From Rhodocyclaceae bacterium UBA2271 (GTDB taxonomy: Bacteria > Pseudomonadota > Gammaproteobacteria > Burkholderiales > Rhodocyclaceae), in assembly GCA_002347405.1 (NCBI GenBank), contig DDXB01000047.1, positions 1 to 64,000 of the forward strand: a DNA stretch of 64,000 nt. The letters run 5' to 3'. Numbering within the stretch: the first letter of the stretch is position 1; the number at the start of each line of letters is the position of its first letter. The position numbers were made by a program, and so were the translations under genes. The notes under the pieces are model-generated. The model had not been told where the DNA came from, searched no databases, and was given only the letters and a program-made list of their open reading frames with translations. Shown here piece after piece: positions 29,444-38,516 of the stretch.

Positions 29444-30613
29444 TCATTCCATTTTCATCGTGAACTTGGAGAAGGAGGCGCCGCTTTCCGAGGTGCTGGA
29501 TTCGGCATTGGCGGGTGCCGTTTCAAGCTGCCGGTCTCCCTGTTTCCTGTCAGCCATGGCGTTGTTGATCAGCCAGTGCAGGTTATTGGCCGAGTCGGCG
29601 TTACCGAGCGCTTCTTCCAGAGTGATGGTGCCGGACTTGAATAGTGCATGCAGCGATTGCTCGAAGGTGATTGCCCCGGGCGAAAGGCTTTGCTCCATTG
29701 CCTCCTTGATGCCGCTGAGGTCACCTTTTTCGATCAGTTCGCCGACATAGCGCGAATTCAGCATGACCTCGGCGGCCGGTGTACGCGTGCCGTCCGGTTT
29801 TTTCACCAAGCGCTGGGAAATGATGCACTTCAGCGTCACCGCCAGGTCGGCCAGCAACGCAGGGCGGTTTTCCAGCGGATAAAAGCTGATGATGCGGCTC
29901 ATCGAGTGATAGCTGTTGTTGGCATGTAGTGTGGCAAGGCAGAGATGTCCGGTCTGGGCGTAGGCAATGGCCTGGGTCATCGTCTCCTTGTCGCGAATTT
30001 CGCCGATGAAGATGCAGTCCGGCGCCTGACGCAGCGCATTTTTCAGGGCAAGCGGGAAGTCGAGCGTGTCGGAACCGACTTCGCGCTGATTGACGATGGA
30101 CTTCTTGTTCTTGAAGACGAACTCGATTGGCTCTTCGAGTGTCAGGATGTGACCGGTTTTCTGTTCATTGCGATGGTCGAGCATGGCGGTGAGCGTGGTC
30201 GTCTTGCCAGAACCCGTGGCGCCGACCATCAACACGAGGCCGCGCTTCTCCATGATGATGTCGCCCAGTACCGGCGGCATGTTGAGGTCCGCCAGTCGGG
30301 GAATTTCCGTCGGGATGTAGCGCACGACGAATGCCGGGGTGCCTTTCTGGCGCATCACCGAAAGACGAAAATTGCCGATGCCTGCCTGCGCGTAACCGGT
30401 ATTGAGTTCAAGCGTTTCCTCGAACTCGCGCAACTGGCGTTCGTTGAGGATTTCCTGCAGCAGGCCCATGATGGTTGTGGCATCCATGATCTGCTGGTTG
30501 ATTGGCATTGAAACGCCGTTGATCTTGATGTTGATGGGCGCGTCTACCGACACGAAGATATCCGAAGCCTTCTTGTCGGCCATCAACTGGAAGAGTCTTT
30601 GCATTGCGCCCAT
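29444..30613 (-). CDS. pilU: Type IV pilus retraction-type ATPase PilU
   Basis: Hexameric cytoplasmic ATPase powering pilus retraction with PilT. 389 aa. Walker A GATGSGKTT (131-139), Asp box and Walker B region DCIFIGEIRDKETM, His box HLCLATLHANNSYH. The long C-terminus past the ATPase core and the PIN-IKINGVSMPI N-domain fit PilU rather than PilT. The start is supported by aggggaaa. pilT is not adjacent in the window. Its place inside the dap cluster is common in Betaproteobacteria. Confidence 0.92.
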   Translation of the reverse strand: MGAMQRLFQLMADKKASDIFVSVDAPINIKINGVSMPINQQIMDATTIMGLLQEILNERQLREFEETLELNTGYAQAGIGNFRLSVMRQKGTPAFVVRYIPTEIPRLADLNMPPVLGDIIMEKRGLVLMVGATGSGKTTTLTAMLDHRNEQKTGHILTLEEPIEFVFKNKKSIVNQREVGSDTLDFPLALKNALRQAPDCIFIGEIRDKETMTQAIAYAQTGHLCLATLHANNSYHSMSRIISFYPLENRPALLADLAVTLKCIISQRLVKKPDGTRTPAAEVMLNSRYVGELIEKGDLSGIKEAMEQSLSPGAITFEQSLHALFKSGTITLEEALGNADSANNLHWLINNAMADRKQGDRQLETAPANAESSTSESGASFSKFTMKME

Positions 30614-30709
30614 CGGTTTCCCCTGAAAAAAGTCAGTGTTTAATGCCGGCCTGCAGTCCTGACTTGCTCCGCAAGTTAGCCTCCAGCGCTAGCCATGTCT
30701 TTGCCATGG

Positions 30710-31528
30710 CTAGTCGCGTAGCAACTCGTTGATGCTGGTCTTTAACCGTGTCTGGGCATCGACCTTCTTGACGATCACGGCACAGTAAAGGCTGTACTTG
30801 CCATCCTTGGACGGCAGGCTGCCGCTGACGACGACGGAACCTTCCGGAACGCGACCATAGAGTACTTCGCCGGTAGCACGGTCGTAGATCTTGGTGCTCT
30901 GACCGATGAACACGCCCATCGAAATGACGCAGTTGTCCTCGACGATGACACCTTCGACCACCTCGGAACGCGCACCGATGAAGCAGTTGTCGCCGATGAT
31001 GGTCGGATTGACCTGCAGGGGTTCGATCAGGCCGCCGATGCCGACGCCGCTGGAGAGATGCACGTGATTGCCGATCTGCGCGCAGGAACCGACGGTGACC
31101 CAGGTGTCGACCATCGTGCCTTCGCCGACATAGGCGCCGATGTTGACGAAGCTGGGCAGCACCACCACGTTGTTGCCGATGAAGGCGCCGCGCCGCACCA
31201 CGGCGCCCGGGACAATGCGAAAGCCGCCCTTCTGGAAGTCATGGGTATCGTACTTGGCGAACTTGGTCGGCACCTTGTCGAAATAGCGCATGGCACCGCC
31301 ATCCATCAGCACGTTGTCTTCGAGGCGGAAGGAGAGCAGCACCGCTTTCTTGATCCACTGATGGGTGATCCACTGGCCTTCGATTTTCTCGGCGACGCGC
31401 AAGCTGCCCTTGTCGAGTTCGGCAAGGACGTGATCGACCGCCTCGCCGACACGGGCGGGAGCGGCGCCGGGTTTCAGGTTGGCGCGGTCTGCCCAGGCCT
31501 GGTCGATGAGCGTTTGCAATTCGTTCAT
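30710..31528 (-). CDS. dapD: Tetrahydrodipicolinate N-succinyltransferase
   Basis: Adds succinyl from succinyl-CoA to tetrahydrodipicolinate in the succinylase branch of lysine/DAP synthesis. 272 aa. An N-terminal helical part ([18 protein letters not shown]) is followed by a left-handed beta helix of hexapeptide repeats ([37 protein letters not shown]). Usual length. DapE at 29196 removes the succinyl group later in the pathway. Confidence 0.97.
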   Translation of the reverse strand: MNELQTLIDQAWADRANLKPGAAPARVGEAVDHVLAELDKGSLRVAEKIEGQWITHQWIKKAVLLSFRLEDNVLMDGGAMRYFDKVPTKFAKYDTHDFQKGGFRIVPGAVVRRGAFIGNNVVVLPSFVNIGAYVGEGTMVDTWVTVGSCAQIGNHVHLSSGVGIGGLIEPLQVNPTIIGDNCFIGARSEVVEGVIVEDNCVISMGVFIGQSTKIYDRATGEVLYGRVPEGSVVVSGSLPSKDGKYSLYCAVIVKKVDAQTRLKTSINELLRD

Positions 31529-31563
31529 GTTGGTTTCTCGTGATTGGGATTCATGGCAGCAAG

Positions 31564-31983
31564 CTATCCGCGCGTGTTTGACTGGGACGGGAAACTGGCA
31601 AGCTCTACCGGTGCAACGGGTTTCCAGCCCTTCTTGCGATGTTCGGCGACGACATTGGTGAAAATTCCGCCGCGCACGAAAAAGCGCGCGGTCAGGCGCA
31701 TGAAGCGTGGCTTCAGGGTCTGCGCCAGGTCGTCAAGGATACGGTTGGTGACGTCCTCGTGAAAATGCCCTTCGTTGCGGAAGCTCCAGATGTAGAGCTT
31801 CAGGCTCTTCAATTCGACGCAGAGCTTGTCCGGCACATAGTCGAGTGTCAGCACCGCGAAATCCGGCTGGCCGGTTTTCGGGCACAGGCAGGTGAACTCC
31901 GGGATTTCCATGTGGATCCGGTAATCTCGTTGCGGAGCCGGATTGGTGAAGGTATCAATGATTTTGGCGGGGGCGCTGGGCAT
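31564..31983 (-). CDS. queF: NADPH-dependent 7-cyano-7-deazaguanine reductase (unimodular QueF)
   Basis: Reduces preQ0 to preQ1 in queuosine synthesis. 139 aa, the short single-domain form. Catalytic C34 in [11 protein letters not shown] with D41; the QueF signature ELKSLKLY at 57-64 binds NADPH. Final [17 protein letters not shown] is typical. The partner genes queC/D/E are not in the window. Confidence 0.95.
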   Translation of the reverse strand: MPSAPAKIIDTFTNPAPQRDYRIHMEIPEFTCLCPKTGQPDFAVLTLDYVPDKLCVELKSLKLYIWSFRNEGHFHEDVTNRILDDLAQTLKPRFMRLTARFFVRGGIFTNVVAEHRKKGWKPVAPVELASFPSQSNTRG

Positions 31984-32047
31984 GGCGAATCAGGCAATGT
32001 GAGGGTGGGTGATTATAGTCGCCGTCCCCAGGTTGGCGGCGTCCCGG

Positions 32048-35026
32048 CTACGCCGTCCCGCCAGCGCCGACTTTTGCCAGCGCCTCGAACTCATGGACCG
32101 GCACCGGCCGGCCGAAGAAGTAACCCTGATAGGCATAACAACCCGCACCAGCCAGAAAGTCGCGCTGCGCCGCGGATTCGACGCCCTCGGCGATGACGCC
32201 CAGACCCAGGCCATGGGCCAGTGCCACGACGGTTTTGGCAATCGCGGCGTCGTTGGGGTCGGTCAGCACGTCGCGCACAAACGACTGGTCGATCTTCAAC
32301 TGGTCGAGCGGCAGGCGCTTGAGGTAGGACAGCGAGGAATAGCCGGTGCCGAAGTCGTCGAGGGAGAATCTCACGCCTTCTGCTTTCAGGGCGGACATCT
32401 TCCCGATGATCTGTTCGACATGGGCGACCAGCAGGCTTTCGGTCAGCTCCAGTTTCAGGCGTTGCGGATTGGCGCCGGTGCGCCGGAGCGCCATCAGCAC
32501 CCGCTCCACGAAATCGGGCAGGTGGAACTGATGGGCGCTGACGTTCACCGCGATGCTCAGATGGGCCAGCGCGGGTTGTTGCGCCCAGGCGGCGAGTTGC
32601 GCGCAGGCGGTTTCCAGCACCCACTCGCCCAGCGGCACAATCAGCCCGGTTTCCTCGGCCAGGGGAATGAACTCGGCCGGTGACACCATGCCGCGCACTG
32701 GGTGCTGCCAGCGCACCAGCACCTCGGCGCCGGTCAGACGGCCTTCACTCGCCACCTGCGCCTGGTAGTGAAGGAAAAACTGGCGCTCGTGCAGGGCGGC
32801 GCGCAATTCCGTTTCGAGCGTGACGCGCGACATCACGGCGGCCTGCATGGCCGGGTCGAAGAAGCGCAGCGTGTTGCGCCCGGCATCCTTGGCCTGGTAC
32901 ATGGCGAGGTCGGCCTGCTTGAGCAAATCGTCGAGGGTGACGGACTGGCTGTCGAACAGGACAATGCCGATGCTGGCCGTGGTGCGGTGCATCACCGCGC
33001 CGAGCAAAAACGCCTGGCCGAGCGCGGCGAGAATCTTTTCGCCGACCGCTTCGGTGCTGGCGGCGGCGTCTTGCTCCAGTGCGCTCAATCCGGTCAGCAC
33101 CACCACGAATTCGTCGCCGCCAATCCGCGCCACAGTGTCGCCCTCGCGCACGCAGTTCCTCAGGCGTTCCGCGACCTGTTTCAGCAACTGGTCGCCCATG
33201 TCATGGCCCTGTGTGTCGTTGAGCGTCTTGAAGTTGTCGAGATCGATGAACATCAGCGCGCCATGGCTGGCGCTGCGCGCGCTGACCGTCATGGTTTGTT
33301 TCAGGCGATCCAGCAGTAGCGTCCGGTTGGGCAGGCCGGTGAGCGTGTCAAAGAAGGCCAGGGCGTTGATTCTCTCTTCCGCCCGCTTCCTTTCCGTGAT
33401 GTCGAAATGCGTGCCGACGTAATGGGTAACGGCGCCATTTTCGTCCTTCACCGCCGAGATGGTCAGCCATTTCGGATACTCCGTGCCGTCCTTCCGCCGG
33501 TCCCAGACCTCGCCCTGCCAGCCGTCGTTGCGGTCGATGCTCTCCCACATGGCGCGGTAAAAGTCCGCGTTGTGCCGGCCCGACCTGAGCAGCGCCGGCG
33601 TCTGGCCGACGGCCTCGGCAGCGCTGTAGCCGGTGGTCGCGGTAAAGGCTGCGTTGACGCGCAGGATCACGCCATGGGCATCGGTGACTATCGTACTCTC
33701 CTGCGACTGGAAAGCGGCGGCGGCGATGCGCAGTTCGGCCTCGGCCAGCTTGCGTTCGGTGACGTCCTGCACCGTGCCGCTGGAACGCAATGGCCGGCCC
33801 GCCGCGTCGAAGTCCGACGTGCCGCGCTCGTGCACCCACTTGATGCGGCCATCCTGCATCAGCAGCCGGTGGGTGATCTCGTAAGGCGTGCGTGATTGCA
33901 GCGACGCGGCATAGGCCTGATTCACCGCCGCGCGGTCGTCCGGGTGAATCAGCGCGAGGAAGGCGTCGTAGCTGGCCGTGAAACGCGCCGGGTCGATCTC
34001 GAAGAGGCGAAACACCTCGTCGCTCCAGAGGAGTTCGCCGCTTGCCAGGTCCAGCGTCCAGCTACCGACATGGGCGAGGCGCTGCGCTTCGTTCAGGCGT
34101 GCCGTGCTGGCGCGCAGGGCAGCCTCGCTCCGCTGGCGTTCGCCGGCATGGGCCTGCAGCGTGTTTTGCATGGCCAGCAGGCCCGCCAGCACGCTGTGTT
34201 CCATGCCGGGCGCAGTCGCGGTGCCGCCGGAGAAATCGCCGCGCCCGATTTTGAGCATCCGGGCATGGATTTCATCCACCGGGCCGCCCAGCGTCCTGCG
34301 CATGCCGGCGTAGGCGCGCCAGAGCGCGAAAAGCGCCGCCAGCAGGGTGGCGATGAGCAACCCCCGGAGCAGCAAGGCATGGTCTGTCGTCGCGCGGATG
34401 GTGGCCTGCGTGCGCTGTTCGATCAACCGGGAAAACTCGCTGAGCGGCGCCTTGATGCCGGCCTTGGCCCGGTGATAACTTTCATCGTGCAACATGCGGC
34501 GCGCCGTGGCCCGGTTGGCTTCGGTGCGCGGGCCGTCGGGCTCGGCCAGTTGCATGGCCGCGAGCTCCAGGGTGGTCAGCAGGTCCGAGTTCGTCTTGGC
34601 CTCGGCCAGCCGGGCGAATTCCGCGTCGCTGACGCCCGCCTGCCGCAGCAGGTCCAGCAGGGCGGCGGGTTGGCCGATTCGCGGTCTGGGGGAGCCAGGT
34701 TCGGCCAGCACGCGATGCCAGTAGCTCAGGTCATAACGCTCAGGTCGTGGTTGCCGGCCGTCGCGGATTTCCAGGATGTCCTGGAAATATTGTTTGAACA
34801 CGGGATTGCCGGTTGCCACATAGCCGCGGGCCATCCAGGTCAGTTCATCCGAAGTGCGGCGCAATTCTTCCGCCAGCAGAAACAGCTTGTGGCGCTGCTC
34901 ATGGGCGCGGTCGATGCGTTTTTCGGCCTGCACATAAAATCCGAACACCAGCGCCAGCGCCAGGAACAGGGCGACGGTCAGCCAGATTTTTCTGAACACC
35001 GAGGGAAAGGCGGTCTTGACGGTCAT
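32048..35026 (-). CDS. PAS-PAS-GGDEF-EAL c-di-GMP protein, membrane-anchored
   Basis: 992 aa. Membrane segment at about 13-31 (IWLTVALFLALALVFGFYV), periplasmic helical domain, second segment (LLLRGLLIATLLAALFALW, about 228-247), two PAS domains with PAC motifs, GGDEF at 636-640 with an RxxD inhibitory site (REGD), and an EAL domain whose signature reads EVL (768-770) with DDFGTGYSS and IDQSFVRD intact. Both activities are plausible. The protein ends ALAKVGAGGTA: the last eight residues come from a short repeat (32051-32077), and the TAG stop lies immediately after it. Confidence 0.92.
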   Translation of the reverse strand: MTVKTAFPSVFRKIWLTVALFLALALVFGFYVQAEKRIDRAHEQRHKLFLLAEELRRTSDELTWMARGYVATGNPVFKQYFQDILEIRDGRQPRPERYDLSYWHRVLAEPGSPRPRIGQPAALLDLLRQAGVSDAEFARLAEAKTNSDLLTTLELAAMQLAEPDGPRTEANRATARRMLHDESYHRAKAGIKAPLSEFSRLIEQRTQATIRATTDHALLLRGLLIATLLAALFALWRAYAGMRRTLGGPVDEIHARMLKIGRGDFSGGTATAPGMEHSVLAGLLAMQNTLQAHAGERQRSEAALRASTARLNEAQRLAHVGSWTLDLASGELLWSDEVFRLFEIDPARFTASYDAFLALIHPDDRAAVNQAYAASLQSRTPYEITHRLLMQDGRIKWVHERGTSDFDAAGRPLRSSGTVQDVTERKLAEAELRIAAAAFQSQESTIVTDAHGVILRVNAAFTATTGYSAAEAVGQTPALLRSGRHNADFYRAMWESIDRNDGWQGEVWDRRKDGTEYPKWLTISAVKDENGAVTHYVGTHFDITERKRAEERINALAFFDTLTGLPNRTLLLDRLKQTMTVSARSASHGALMFIDLDNFKTLNDTQGHDMGDQLLKQVAERLRNCVREGDTVARIGGDEFVVVLTGLSALEQDAAASTEAVGEKILAALGQAFLLGAVMHRTTASIGIVLFDSQSVTLDDLLKQADLAMYQAKDAGRNTLRFFDPAMQAAVMSRVTLETELRAALHERQFFLHYQAQVASEGRLTGAEVLVRWQHPVRGMVSPAEFIPLAEETGLIVPLGEWVLETACAQLAAWAQQPALAHLSIAVNVSAHQFHLPDFVERVLMALRRTGANPQRLKLELTESLLVAHVEQIIGKMSALKAEGVRFSLDDFGTGYSSLSYLKRLPLDQLKIDQSFVRDVLTDPNDAAIAKTVVALAHGLGLGVIAEGVESAAQRDFLAGAGCYAYQGYFFGRPVPVHEFEALAKVGAGGTA
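32051..32077 (-). repeat. Short dispersed repeat forming the C-terminus of GGDEF-EAL gene
   Basis: Full-length reverse copy, read in frame as KVGAGGTA and followed directly by TAG (cta at 32048-32050). The adjacent 32030-32050 contains a partial, rearranged block (ggcggcgtcccggc). Confidence 0.93.
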
Positions 35027-35143
35027 TTAATTGGAACAGGTCGAGGCTAGACTTAATGCCCTAACTATATCGTAAGTTATTTGGCGGCCGCACATATAAT
35101 GCCCGCCGATTACCATTCCATTTACCCGGTGAAGAGCGAGACC

Positions 35144-37237
35144 ATGAAAAACAACGGACCTGTCACGCAGCGCGAAGCGCCTTTCCCCATCGGGAAATAT
35201 CTGGTTTCCAAGACCGACCTGCGTGGCATCATCACCTATTGTAATGATGCTTTCATCGCTCTGTCCGGTTTTGAAAAGGCCGAGTTGATCGGCAAGAGTC
35301 ACAACATCGTGCGCCATCCGGACATGCCGGCGGCGGCGTTTGCCGATCTCTGGGCGACGGTGAAAGCCGGCCGCCCCTGGCGCGGCACCGTCAAGAATCG
35401 CTGCAAGGACGGCGACCATTACTGGGTCGACGCCTTTGTCGTACCGCTGCGCAAGAACGGCGAAACCACCGGTTACATGTCCGTGCGCTCCGAGCCGTCG
35501 CGCACGCAGGTGCGCGAGGCCGAGGCGCTGTATCAGCAGATCAACGCCGGTCAGGCAAAATTGCCGAAACCCGGCGGTTTTCTGGCGGGTCTCTCCATCC
35601 GCGCTCGGTTGATCGGCGTGATGGCCCTGATGGCGGTGATGATTGCGATGGGTTCCGTTATCGGCGTCGTTGGCCTGAGCCAGAGCAATGAGCGGCTGCG
35701 CATGGCCTACGACGAGCATATGGAACCGGCGGTGGCCATTGCCAGGATGATCGAGCGGCTGGCCGATAATCGCGCGCAGATCATGCTGGGGATTCAGCAT
35801 AGCCCGGATAACCGCTACAGCAAAATGCACGACCATTCGGTCGCGCTGCACACCGAGGCGACCCAGGCCAACCGCAAGATTATCGAGGACCTGCGCGCGA
35901 CCTATGACAATAAGCCCAAGAGCGCCGATGAAAAGGTGCTGGCGGAGGCGTTTTTCGCGGCGCGCGACGCCTATTCGAAGGAAGGTGTCAGCCTGGCGCG
36001 CGAGGCGCTCGCCGGCGGCGATTACGACACCGCGCAGATGCTGCTGCTGACCAAGATCAACCCCCTTTACAGCAAATTGCTGGAGCAGGGCGAGTCGCTG
36101 CAGCGTTATCTTCTCGCGGAAGGCGATAAAGCGCACACTGCCTCGGAGCAGGGCTACACCTGGCTGCTCAATGCGGCAATTGCCGGCACGCTCACGGCGA
36201 TCCTGCTGGTGGTGGTGATTGGCGGGTTGCTCGTCAAGGCGATCGTCGCGCCGATGCGCCAGGCCATCGCCCATTTCGAACGGATCGCCGATGGCATTCT
36301 TACCGACGAGGTCGATATCTCCCGCCGCGACGAGGCGGGTCAATTAATGAGCACCCTGGCGGTGATGCAGGTCAACCTCAAGGTGGCTCTCGATGAGGTG
36401 CGCCTGGTGTCGGTTGCGCTGGACGAGGAAAGCAAAAAACTGGCGGCGGAAATGGATCGCGTGGTTGATCAGTCGGTGCAGCAACAGGACCGCGTGCAGG
36501 GCACAGCGGCGGCCACCGAGGAACTCACCGTCTCGGTGGGCGAGGTGGCGAGTTCGGTTGCCAGCACCGCCCAGGCGGCGACCCAGTCGAAGGCTCTCGT
36601 GGCGGAATCCACGCGCAGCATGGACAGCAGCATGGCGGCGACCGCGCGCGTGGTGGGCGCGGTGCAGGCCTCCTCCGCGACCATCGGTGACCTGAACCGG
36701 GCGATCGAAAAGATCGGCGTGATCACCAACACGATTCGCGAAATCGCCGAACAGACCAACCTGCTGGCGCTGAATGCCGCCATCGAGGCGGCGCGCGCCG
36801 GCGAGCAGGGCCGCGGTTTTGCCGTGGTCGCCGACGAGGTGAGAAAGCTCGCCGAGCGGACCTCGTCTTCGACCGCCGATATCAACAACACGGTCAATGA
36901 ATTTCAGAAGGTGACCCAGCAGGCGGTATCGTCGATGGAGCAGGCGGCGCAGGAAGTCGAATCGGGCATGAGCATGATGCGGGCCAGCGTGACCAGCCTC
37001 GACCAGATCCGGACTTCCAGCGATGAAGTCGCCGCCATGGCCGAAAGCATCGCCGCCGCTTCGCGTGAGCAGACGGTGGCCAGTCAGGATGTCGCGACGA
37101 ACATGGAGCAGGTGTCATCCCTGATCGAGCAGAACACCCAGTCCGCACGAAGCGCGAAGCAAGGTGCCGAATCGCTTTCGGCCACCGCCGTCGTGCTGCG
37201 CAATGTGGTGGCGCAGTTTGACCTGGTCAAGAAATAA
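35144..37237 (+). CDS. PAS-containing methyl-accepting chemotaxis protein (Aer-like)
   Basis: About 697 aa. The N-terminal PAS resembles Aer ([31 protein letters not shown]), often FAD-binding and energy-sensing. Then membrane segment about 156-178, a four-helix-type periplasmic part, second segment about 341-365, HAMP and the MCP signalling domain. The tip contains [19 protein letters not shown] and [19 protein letters not shown] chose the ATG at 35144 after gaagagcgag; earlier starts add an unconserved leader. No che genes are nearby. It is divergent from the GGDEF-EAL gene with 117 bp between. Confidence 0.93.
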   Translation: MKNNGPVTQREAPFPIGKYLVSKTDLRGIITYCNDAFIALSGFEKAELIGKSHNIVRHPDMPAAAFADLWATVKAGRPWRGTVKNRCKDGDHYWVDAFVVPLRKNGETTGYMSVRSEPSRTQVREAEALYQQINAGQAKLPKPGGFLAGLSIRARLIGVMALMAVMIAMGSVIGVVGLSQSNERLRMAYDEHMEPAVAIARMIERLADNRAQIMLGIQHSPDNRYSKMHDHSVALHTEATQANRKIIEDLRATYDNKPKSADEKVLAEAFFAARDAYSKEGVSLAREALAGGDYDTAQMLLLTKINPLYSKLLEQGESLQRYLLAEGDKAHTASEQGYTWLLNAAIAGTLTAILLVVVIGGLLVKAIVAPMRQAIAHFERIADGILTDEVDISRRDEAGQLMSTLAVMQVNLKVALDEVRLVSVALDEESKKLAAEMDRVVDQSVQQQDRVQGTAAATEELTVSVGEVASSVASTAQAATQSKALVAESTRSMDSSMAATARVVGAVQASSATIGDLNRAIEKIGVITNTIREIAEQTNLLALNAAIEAARAGEQGRGFAVVADEVRKLAERTSSSTADINNTVNEFQKVTQQAVSSMEQAAQEVESGMSMMRASVTSLDQIRTSSDEVAAMAESIAAASREQTVASQDVATNMEQVSSLIEQNTQSARSAKQGAESLSATAVVLRNVVAQFDLVKK

Positions 37238-37537
37238 GGCCCGACCTCCCCCAGTTCCTCCTTCGCCGGAGGGGAGACTGCTGCACTTCTCTCCTCGCCC
37301 CGGGGCGGGCGGGGGAGAGGTGTAGCCACCAGAAAGCCCTTCAGCCGCAAAGCGGGAGAAGGGCGGCTCGGCGACCTGGATCATGGCCGACTTGGCCGCC
37401 ATGCACTTCGAGATCCGCACGCTGCCGCGCTGAGCCTGCGAACTGGACCCCGGCCTACGCCGGGGTGACGAAGTCGTTGGTCGTCCGCAAAAGTCGGCGC
37501 TGGCGGGACGGCGTTAATCGTCGGCGCAACCGGTTTC
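37238..37537. repeat. Intergenic repeats after the chemoreceptor gene
   Basis: No gene. 37250-37325 has C/G-rich inverted blocks. 37443-37469 is a REP half-site (ctgga-ccccggc-ctac-gccgggg-tgac). 37487-37513 is a full short dispersed repeat in plus orientation. The rest shows nothing I can name. Confidence 0.8.
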
Positions 37538-37706
37538 ATCCTAAAAACCTCAGATCGCACCACGGAGATCACGGAGGACACGGAGAAACGGCGCAAGCAC
37601 ACAAAATTCAGGCGCACCCAACGGGCGACATGCGCTTATTACGTAACGCCTTGTTTTTTTCTCCATGATCACCGTGTCCTCCGTGGTGAACTGCTTTTTC
37701 TAGGAT
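37538..37706 (+). mobile_element. MITE-like ~165-bp element, copy 1
   Basis: Ends are ATCCTA (37538-37543) and TAGGAT (37701-37706). Inside lie long imperfect inverted arms (caccacggagatcacggagg at 37558 on, and gtgtcctccgtggtg up to 37688). The whole stretch aligns with 44178-44342, including the central part ggcgcacc..acggg.gac. It encodes no protein. A non-autonomous mobile element or a structured RNA are both possible. Confidence 0.7.
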
Positions 37707-37713
37707 AAAACCC

Positions 37714-37742
37714 TTGCTTTACCGGAGCTTTTTTTCTAAAAT
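37714..37742 (+). promoter_or_regulatory. Predicted sigma-70 promoter of tetR
   Basis: TTGCTT (37714-37719), 17-nt spacer, TAAAAT (37737-37742), 35 nt before the tetR ATG. The operator-like palindrome starts within its -10 box. Confidence 0.6.
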
Positions 37743-37761
37743 TCAAACGAACGTATGAATT
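37740..37761. promoter_or_regulatory. Operator-like palindrome at tetR
   Basis: ATTCAAACGAACGTATGAAT (37741-37760), extended by one pair on each side, is palindromic except at two symmetric pairs and the centre. Placed just downstream of the -10, it would block initiation. The similar AATCAAACGTTCGTTTAAAC overlaps the fadN promoter at 51311-51330. Autoregulation by the adjacent TetR protein is the simplest reading. Confidence 0.65.
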
Positions 37762-37776
37762 ATTGGAAAAGTACTC

Positions 37777-38439
37777 ATGGCTGAAACGCGTTCTGTCGAT
37801 ACTCGCGAGCGGATTCTCGATACAGCGGAGAGACTATTTACGGCCAATGGTTTCGACGGCACCTCGATGCGCCAGATCACCGGCGCGGCGGAGGTGAATC
37901 TGGCGTCCGTGAATTATCACTTCGGTTCCAAGGAAGCCTTGATGCGGGAAGTATTCCGCCGCCGCCTGGCTTGGTTGAATACCGAGCGGCTTCGTGTCCT
38001 GGACGAAATGGAAAGTAAGGCGGGCGACAAGCCGTTGAAGCCGTCCCAGATTGTCGAAGGATTTTTTGGCACGTTGCTGAGCATGGCGCAGGATGAATCA
38101 CGTGGCGGGGTCACTTTCCTTCGCCTCCTGGGACGCACGCTGACCGATCCTGCGGACTTTATCCGCACTTTTCTTGCCGACGAGTATCAGGAGGTTGTCG
38201 AGCGTTACAAGTCAGCGTTGTTCAAGGCTTTGCCCGATGTGCCGCGCGCCGAGATCGCCTGGCGCTTCCATTTCATGCTCGGCGCGACCTCATATGCGAT
38301 TGCCGGCACGGACGCCCTGCGGCTGGTCACCGACTGGGGAGTCGAAGATGAAGATGCGATCGATCGCCTCGACCGGCTGCCACAGCGCCTGATGTCCTTT
38401 CTGCTGGGCGGACTGCGCGCCCCGCTGCCAAAATTTTAA
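37777..38439 (+). CDS. TetR-family transcriptional regulator
   Basis: 220 aa. The N-terminal helix-turn-helix is clear (RILDTAERLFTANGFDGTSM; EVNLASVNYHFGSKEALM). The C-terminal ligand domain resembles that of acyl-CoA-responsive TetR members next to beta-oxidation genes (TetR_C-type, FHFMLGATSYAIAG). It starts 78 bp upstream of fadE on the same strand and probably represses it and the fadN operon through the AAACGnnCGT operator. An acyl-CoA inducer is inferred from context only. Confidence 0.9.
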   Translation: MAETRSVDTRERILDTAERLFTANGFDGTSMRQITGAAEVNLASVNYHFGSKEALMREVFRRRLAWLNTERLRVLDEMESKAGDKPLKPSQIVEGFFGTLLSMAQDESRGGVTFLRLLGRTLTDPADFIRTFLADEYQEVVERYKSALFKALPDVPRAEIAWRFHFMLGATSYAIAGTDALRLVTDWGVEDEDAIDRLDRLPQRLMSFLLGGLRAPLPKF

Positions 38440-38516
38440 TCAGCACTTTCCTCATTCGCTAGCACTGCCGGCACCAAGCAATCCGATCAAGCCGGTTCAA
38501 TCAGGAGATTCACAGT

